Assembly: GCA_964538875.1 (NCBI GenBank)
Contig: CAZIHO010000077.1
Coordinates: forward strand, 1-17,332
Source of the DNA: CAZIHO01 sp964538875
Lineage (GTDB): Bacteria > Pseudomonadota > Gammaproteobacteria > Chromatiales > Chromatiaceae
Direction of reading: 5' to 3'
Length of the DNA stretch: 17,332 bases
Shown here: positions 14,438-17,332 of the stretch, one piece after another
Layout of the letters: each line of letters opens with the position of its first letter
Position numbering within the stretch: the stretch's first letter is position 1
Made by a program: the position numbers and the translations under genes
The notes under the pieces: generated by a model
Database searches by the model: none
What the model was told of the DNA's origin: nothing
What the model saw: the letters and a program-made list of their open reading frames with translations, nothing else

Positions 14438-14545
14438 GGGGGGCATGGATCTCGACGCGGGGCCGGCCCGCCCGCCCATGATACCTCAGGCCGGCATCAT
14501 TCCGGCAGGTGGGAACTAAAAGGCGCAGAGAGGGGGCTGGGGTCG

Positions 14546-14575
14546 TTGACCCTGGCGGCGTTTGACCCCTATAAT
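14546..14575 (+). promoter_or_regulatory. Strong sigma70-type promoter
   Basis: -35 TTGACC (14546-14551, 5 of 6), 18-bp spacer, consensus -10 TATAAT (14570-14575). Transcription would begin near 14582 and give a leader of about 70 nt before the ATG at 14651. This is the best promoter in the window and rules out upstream starts in the same frame, since they fall within or before it. Confidence 0.7.
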
Positions 14576-14650
14576 TACCTGAATGCGTGCTTTATTCCTA
14601 TTCGTTCGTGTCCAGTTGACTGGCCTCTGCTGCCATCTGCGGTTACTTGC

Positions 14651-15118
14651 ATGAAATCCGTCCTATCCCTGGTAGTCTTGGCCCTGTTGCTGTTTCTGAC
14701 CGCGCCCTACTACCAACTGGTGCGTTTGGACCGGGCCCTGGCCAGGGATGACCAGGATACCCTGGAGCAGATCCTGGACCTTCCGGCCATGCAGGAGCAA
14801 ATCCGGCGCCGCATCAACAAGGACTCCAATAGCCGGGTGGGCGAGGTTTCCAACCGGTTCGTGGAGTGGCTCCAGGACGGCATCCAACGCCTGGGCGGCA
14901 ACGCCGTAGAACAACTGGTGACCACCGACTGGGTGCGGGAGCAATTGCTGGCCAAGGTGCCCGCAGGCCAGTCCAGCTTTTTATCCCAGGTCAGCCAGGC
15001 CTTCTTCGACGCGCCAGATCGCTTCCTGGTCCGGATCGGCACACCCGGCCAGGATCCGGTCCAACTACGCTTGAGCCTGCAAGCCGGCGGCTGGCGGGTT
15101 ACCACCTTTTACAATTGA
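14651..15118 (+). CDS. DUF2939-like membrane-anchored protein
   Basis: A 155-aa protein. Residues 2-17 form a hydrophobic N-terminal helix (signal anchor or uncleaved signal), followed by YYQLVRLDRALARDDQDTLEQILDLPAMQEQIRRRI, the pattern of the DUF2939 family: a short helical repeat with a DxPAxxxxI/L motif. The C-terminus (RFLVRIGTPG...LQAGGWRVTTFYN) is beta-like. The role of DUF2939 is unknown; the body probably sits in the periplasm. The frame is open from 14546, but the promoter overlaps that position, so the ATG at 14651 is chosen although its ribosome-binding site is poor. The next gene starts 37 nt later and probably shares the transcript. Confidence 0.7.
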   Translation: MKSVLSLVVLALLLFLTAPYYQLVRLDRALARDDQDTLEQILDLPAMQEQIRRRINKDSNSRVGEVSNRFVEWLQDGIQRLGGNAVEQLVTTDWVREQLLAKVPAGQSSFLSQVSQAFFDAPDRFLVRIGTPGQDPVQLRLSLQAGGWRVTTFYN

Positions 15119-15155
15119 CTGGCCTGAATATTGCGCCACTAGGAGGGCGTCGCCC

Positions 15156-15836
15156 ATGAACATGAAGTCTTGGTTGCTGTGGACGGCGCTGGGCTGCTGG
15201 GTTTCGGCGGCTGCAGCGGAATGCCTGTACGACACCTCCTGCAATAAAAACCCCTATGACCCCAGGAACTCCTTCAACCAACAGCAATTTTCCAAGCAGC
15301 CGGTGGGTTACGAGCCCCCCATGCACACCAAGGCCTGGAGCAACCCCTCCATGGACAATGGCATGAAAACCTATCAAAACCAGGGCCAGCTCCAGCCTGA
15401 TCCCACCACCGCCAGCGCCCTGGGCAAGGAACCGGCGGCTCCCAAATCCCAGGCCGCAACTTGGGCGGAGGACAACATGGTGGAGGACCTGGTGCGCTCC
15501 CAGCAGCGGAGCGACTCGACCGCCACCGCCCTGGATGCTCCCGCCAACTACGGCAAGCTCGAAACCCCCCAGTATGACAAGGTGGAAAAGCCCAACTACG
15601 GGCAGGTGGCCGCCCCGAATTATGGCCAGCTCGACCCGGCCCAACCGGGCGCCGCAGTGGACGCCAAGCCCTGGGGCCAGCCGGGTGCTGGGCAGGCGCC
15701 CAGGCCGGTGCCGGTCATGGAGGTGAAGCTGGAGGAAGGGTCTAACCCCGCCGGGTCCAGCGACGCCGGCGGCGGATCGGCGGCCAGCCTGCTGAAATCG
15801 AGGGGCGCGAGCGGGGAGCAGAAGTCCGCGCCCTGA
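15156..15836 (+). CDS. Secreted low-complexity protein with octapeptide repeats
   Basis: A 226-aa protein not assigned to a family. It has a Sec signal peptide (MNMKSWLLWTALGCWVSAAAA, cleavage probably near Ala21), then ECLYDTSCNKNPYDPRNSF, whose two cysteines (23, 29) could pair. The rest is rich in Pro, Gln, Ala, Asn and Gly and probably disordered. Four tandem 8-residue units lie at 131-162: NYGKLETP, QYDKVEKP, NYGQVAAP, NYGQLDPA. An AGGAGG site 9 nt before the ATG supports the start. It follows the DUF2939-like gene by 37 nt and converges on the receiver-MBL gene with 35 nt between. A periplasmic or surface role is inferred only from the signal. Confidence 0.78.
   Translation: MNMKSWLLWTALGCWVSAAAAECLYDTSCNKNPYDPRNSFNQQQFSKQPVGYEPPMHTKAWSNPSMDNGMKTYQNQGQLQPDPTTASALGKEPAAPKSQAATWAEDNMVEDLVRSQQRSDSTATALDAPANYGKLETPQYDKVEKPNYGQVAAPNYGQLDPAQPGAAVDAKPWGQPGAGQAPRPVPVMEVKLEEGSNPAGSSDAGGGSAASLLKSRGASGEQKSAP
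15546..15641 (+). repeat. Four in-frame 24-bp degenerate tandem repeats
   Basis: These encode the pattern (N/Q)Y(G/D)(K/Q)(L/V)xxP four times in a row (the last unit ends PA). Conservation is stronger at the protein level than in the DNA, suggesting selected repeats rather than recent slippage. Confidence 0.65.
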
Positions 15837-15871
15837 TCCGCAAACAGGCGCGCCCTAGCACCGCCCCCCCA

Positions 15872-17098
15872 TCAGATGCTGAGCACCTCGCCTTCCACCG
15901 GCGCCAGGCAGCGGGTGGTGGATGCCAGTTGCTCCAGCCTGCGGCAGGCCTGAGCCAGCTTACGGTCTATGGCGTCATCGTCCTGATCCGGATCATGGTG
16001 GAACAGGCATAGGGTCTTGACCTCCGCCTGATGGGCCAGATTCACCACCTCCCCCACCGGTGAATGCCCCCACTGACGATGAGTGGCGTATTCTTCATCC
16101 GTATAGGTGGAATCCGTGATGAGAACATCAGCGCCCCGGACGAAATTGACCAGCTTTTGGAAGTAGCCGCCATGGACACCGGATTGTTGCGGATCCAGTT
16201 CGTTATCCGTGATATAGCAGACTACCCGGCCGTCGTATTCCACCCGGTAACCCAGGCAATGACCGGGGTGGTGCAGCAGCATGGTGTGGATGCGGACGTT
16301 GCCGAGGCTCAGGGACTCCTCGTGCAGGGTGCGAAAACTGACCTGGGCGGCGAATTCCCGGGCGGTGACTGGGAAGTACACCCCGTCCATTTGCTCCTTC
16401 AAGTACTCTTCCACACCTTTCACCCCCTGGGAGGGTCCCATGATTTCCACCGCGCTGCCCGGCACGTACAGGGGGTAATAGAAGGGCAAAGCATTTATAT
16501 GATCCCAATGGGGATGAGATAGCAGCACCTTGGTGTCGATCCGGACGCGATTTTGGGCGCGCAAATAATCGGACAGGGCTTTGATGCCGGTGCCCGCGTC
16601 AAACACCAACAGGGGTTCCCGTGCAAATTCCAGGCTGACACAGGAGGTGTTGCCGCCGTAGCGAACGCCGCGCGGGCCCGGCACCGGGAGGGTGCCGCGC
16701 ACACCCCAGGCCACCAAATGGATCCGGTCTTCCAAAATCCGCTCCACCTGGTTGGCGAACCGGGTCGGTTCAATGGGCTTGGCGATGAAGGCGTCGGCGC
16801 CCAGGGACAGGGCGCGCCGACGATCCGAATCGTAATCTTTGCCGGACATGACGATGATGCGGGTGGCGTCCATGGACTCCTCCGCACGCAGCAGGCGGCA
16901 GATTTCCAGACCGTCCAGACCCGGCATCATCACATCCAGGACCAGGCAATCCGGCGGGTGGGCCAGGGCCTGGACTAGGGCGTCACTACCGGAATCGAAC
17001 AGGGTGACATCAAAGCCCCCCGCCTCCAGACAATGCTTGAGGATGATGAGAATCACCGGGTCATCATCGACAGCGAAAACTCGACGGGGTGCTCTCAT
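15872..17098 (-). CDS. Response-regulator receiver fused to metallo-beta-lactamase-fold hydrolase
   Basis: 408 aa. Residues 1-122 are a REC domain: acidic pocket Asp12/Asp13, phospho-acceptor Asp55 (VLDVMMPG), Ser85 and Lys107 (AKP). Residues 127-408 are an MBL-fold domain of the RNase Z/PhnP/phosphodiesterase type: GNTSC (149-153), DAGTG (167-171), metal motif HPHWDH (His195, His197, Asp199, His200), GH at 279-280, TDNE (Asp298) and HHDP (367-370). All metal ligands expected for a two-metal hydrolase seem to be present, so phosphorylation probably controls a hydrolase, perhaps on a phosphodiester such as a cyclic nucleotide. No sensor kinase is adjacent. The start has a poor ribosome-binding site; a palindrome lies at 17130-17144 upstream. 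Confidence 0.9.
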   Translation of the reverse strand: MRAPRRVFAVDDDPVILIILKHCLEAGGFDVTLFDSGSDALVQALAHPPDCLVLDVMMPGLDGLEICRLLRAEESMDATRIIVMSGKDYDSDRRRALSLGADAFIAKPIEPTRFANQVERILEDRIHLVAWGVRGTLPVPGPRGVRYGGNTSCVSLEFAREPLLVFDAGTGIKALSDYLRAQNRVRIDTKVLLSHPHWDHINALPFYYPLYVPGSAVEIMGPSQGVKGVEEYLKEQMDGVYFPVTAREFAAQVSFRTLHEESLSLGNVRIHTMLLHHPGHCLGYRVEYDGRVVCYITDNELDPQQSGVHGGYFQKLVNFVRGADVLITDSTYTDEEYATHRQWGHSPVGEVVNLAHQAEVKTLCLFHHDPDQDDDAIDRKLAQACRRLEQLASTTRCLAPVEGEVLSI

Positions 17099-17332
17099 CT
17101 GAAATCCATTAGATAGAGGCTAGTCAAGATCAGGCCCTGCCTGAGTGTAAATTCAGATGGGATTCCGATCCAGTCGCGAATCGGCCCAACCGGCGGCCGC
17201 GGTCATCTTTATTGCAATTTTGCGGGCGGATCGAACTATTCCCGCCCAGCCATCAAGTACCTGTTTTCCTTAGACTCTCCGCGCATCTGTGTCCCGGAAT
17301 CCGCTCCCGCCCGCCCGGCCGGGGATGGCCTC
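17099..17332. other. Intergenic region upstream of the receiver-MBL gene
   Basis: No convincing gene in these 234 bp. A short AT-rich patch is at 17208-17220. A promoter for the minus-strand gene must lie here or beyond, but no clear -35/-10 pair was found. Confidence 0.5.
17130..17144. repeat. 15-bp palindrome upstream of the receiver-MBL gene
   Basis: TCAGGC (17130-17135) and GCCTGA (17139-17144) flank a 3-bp centre. It lies about 32 bp upstream of the start at 17098, a position suitable for an operator. Short enough to be chance. Confidence 0.4.

Noticed and set aside
14546..14650. N-terminal extension of the DUF2939-like protein from a TTG at 14546
   Set aside because: The TTG is part of the -35 element of a strong promoter, and transcription would begin downstream near 14582.
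1..17332. CRISPR array, tRNA, insertion sequence or toxin-antitoxin pair
   Set aside because: No regularly spaced repeats, cloverleaf, transposase motif or small paired genes were seen on either strand.

Overview
The window is GC-rich bacterial DNA with dense genes, short gaps and several start/stop overlaps. Gene content (murI, an Ogt-type methyltransferase, YadG/YadH-like ABC exporter, UDP-glucose dehydrogenase, MgtE plus a CorA/ZntB-like transporter, a PilE/ComP-like pilin domain) points to a gammaproteobacterium. A methanotroph-like or purple-sulphur-like lineage is possible, but nothing in the sequence fixes the genus. There are no rRNA or tRNA genes, transposases, phage genes or CRISPR arrays, so this looks like core chromosome rather than an island. 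One 100-N scaffold gap (9323-9422) interrupts a gene.

Layout. 1-432 is non-coding and holds a cluster of DnaA-box-like 9-mers next to an AT-rich stretch. 433-4533 is a plus-strand run: two paralogous membrane-associated GTPases (the second starts at a GTG inside the first), a DNA-repair methyltransferase and glutamate racemase, with tight or overlapping junctions. 4530-5399 is a minus-strand SDR/epimerase-like gene whose stop codon overlaps the murI stop. 5560-6582 encodes a ferredoxin-fused flavin reductase. 6812-9813 is a putative metal-transport operon (mgtE variant, zntB-like) that ends in an unusual pilin-like gene spanning the gap. 9937-10365 is a two-CBS-domain protein with a tetraloop hairpin in its leader. 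10545-11285 is an unrecognised gene behind a highly structured leader. 11305-14437 on the minus strand holds an ABC-2 exporter (ATPase then permease, overlapping) and then UDP-glucose dehydrogenase. 14651-15836 on the plus strand has a DUF2939-like membrane-anchored protein, behind a strong sigma70-type promoter, and a secreted low-complexity protein with octapeptide repeats. 15872-17098 on the minus strand is a response-regulator receiver fused to a metallo-beta-lactamase-fold enzyme.

How they relate. Several genes serve the envelope: murI supplies D-glutamate for peptidoglycan, ugd supplies UDP-glucuronate for polysaccharide, and the ABC exporter, Mg/divalent-cation transporters, pilin-like protein and secreted repeat protein all act at or beyond the membrane. 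The least ordinary items are the paired DUF697-like GTPases, the pilin-like protein lacking a prepilin-peptidase motif, the receiver-MBL fusion, the MgtE with a changed pore motif, the structured leaders at 10366-10544 and 9896-9915, and the DnaA-box cluster. No single locus shows a clearly new multi-gene defence or mobile system.
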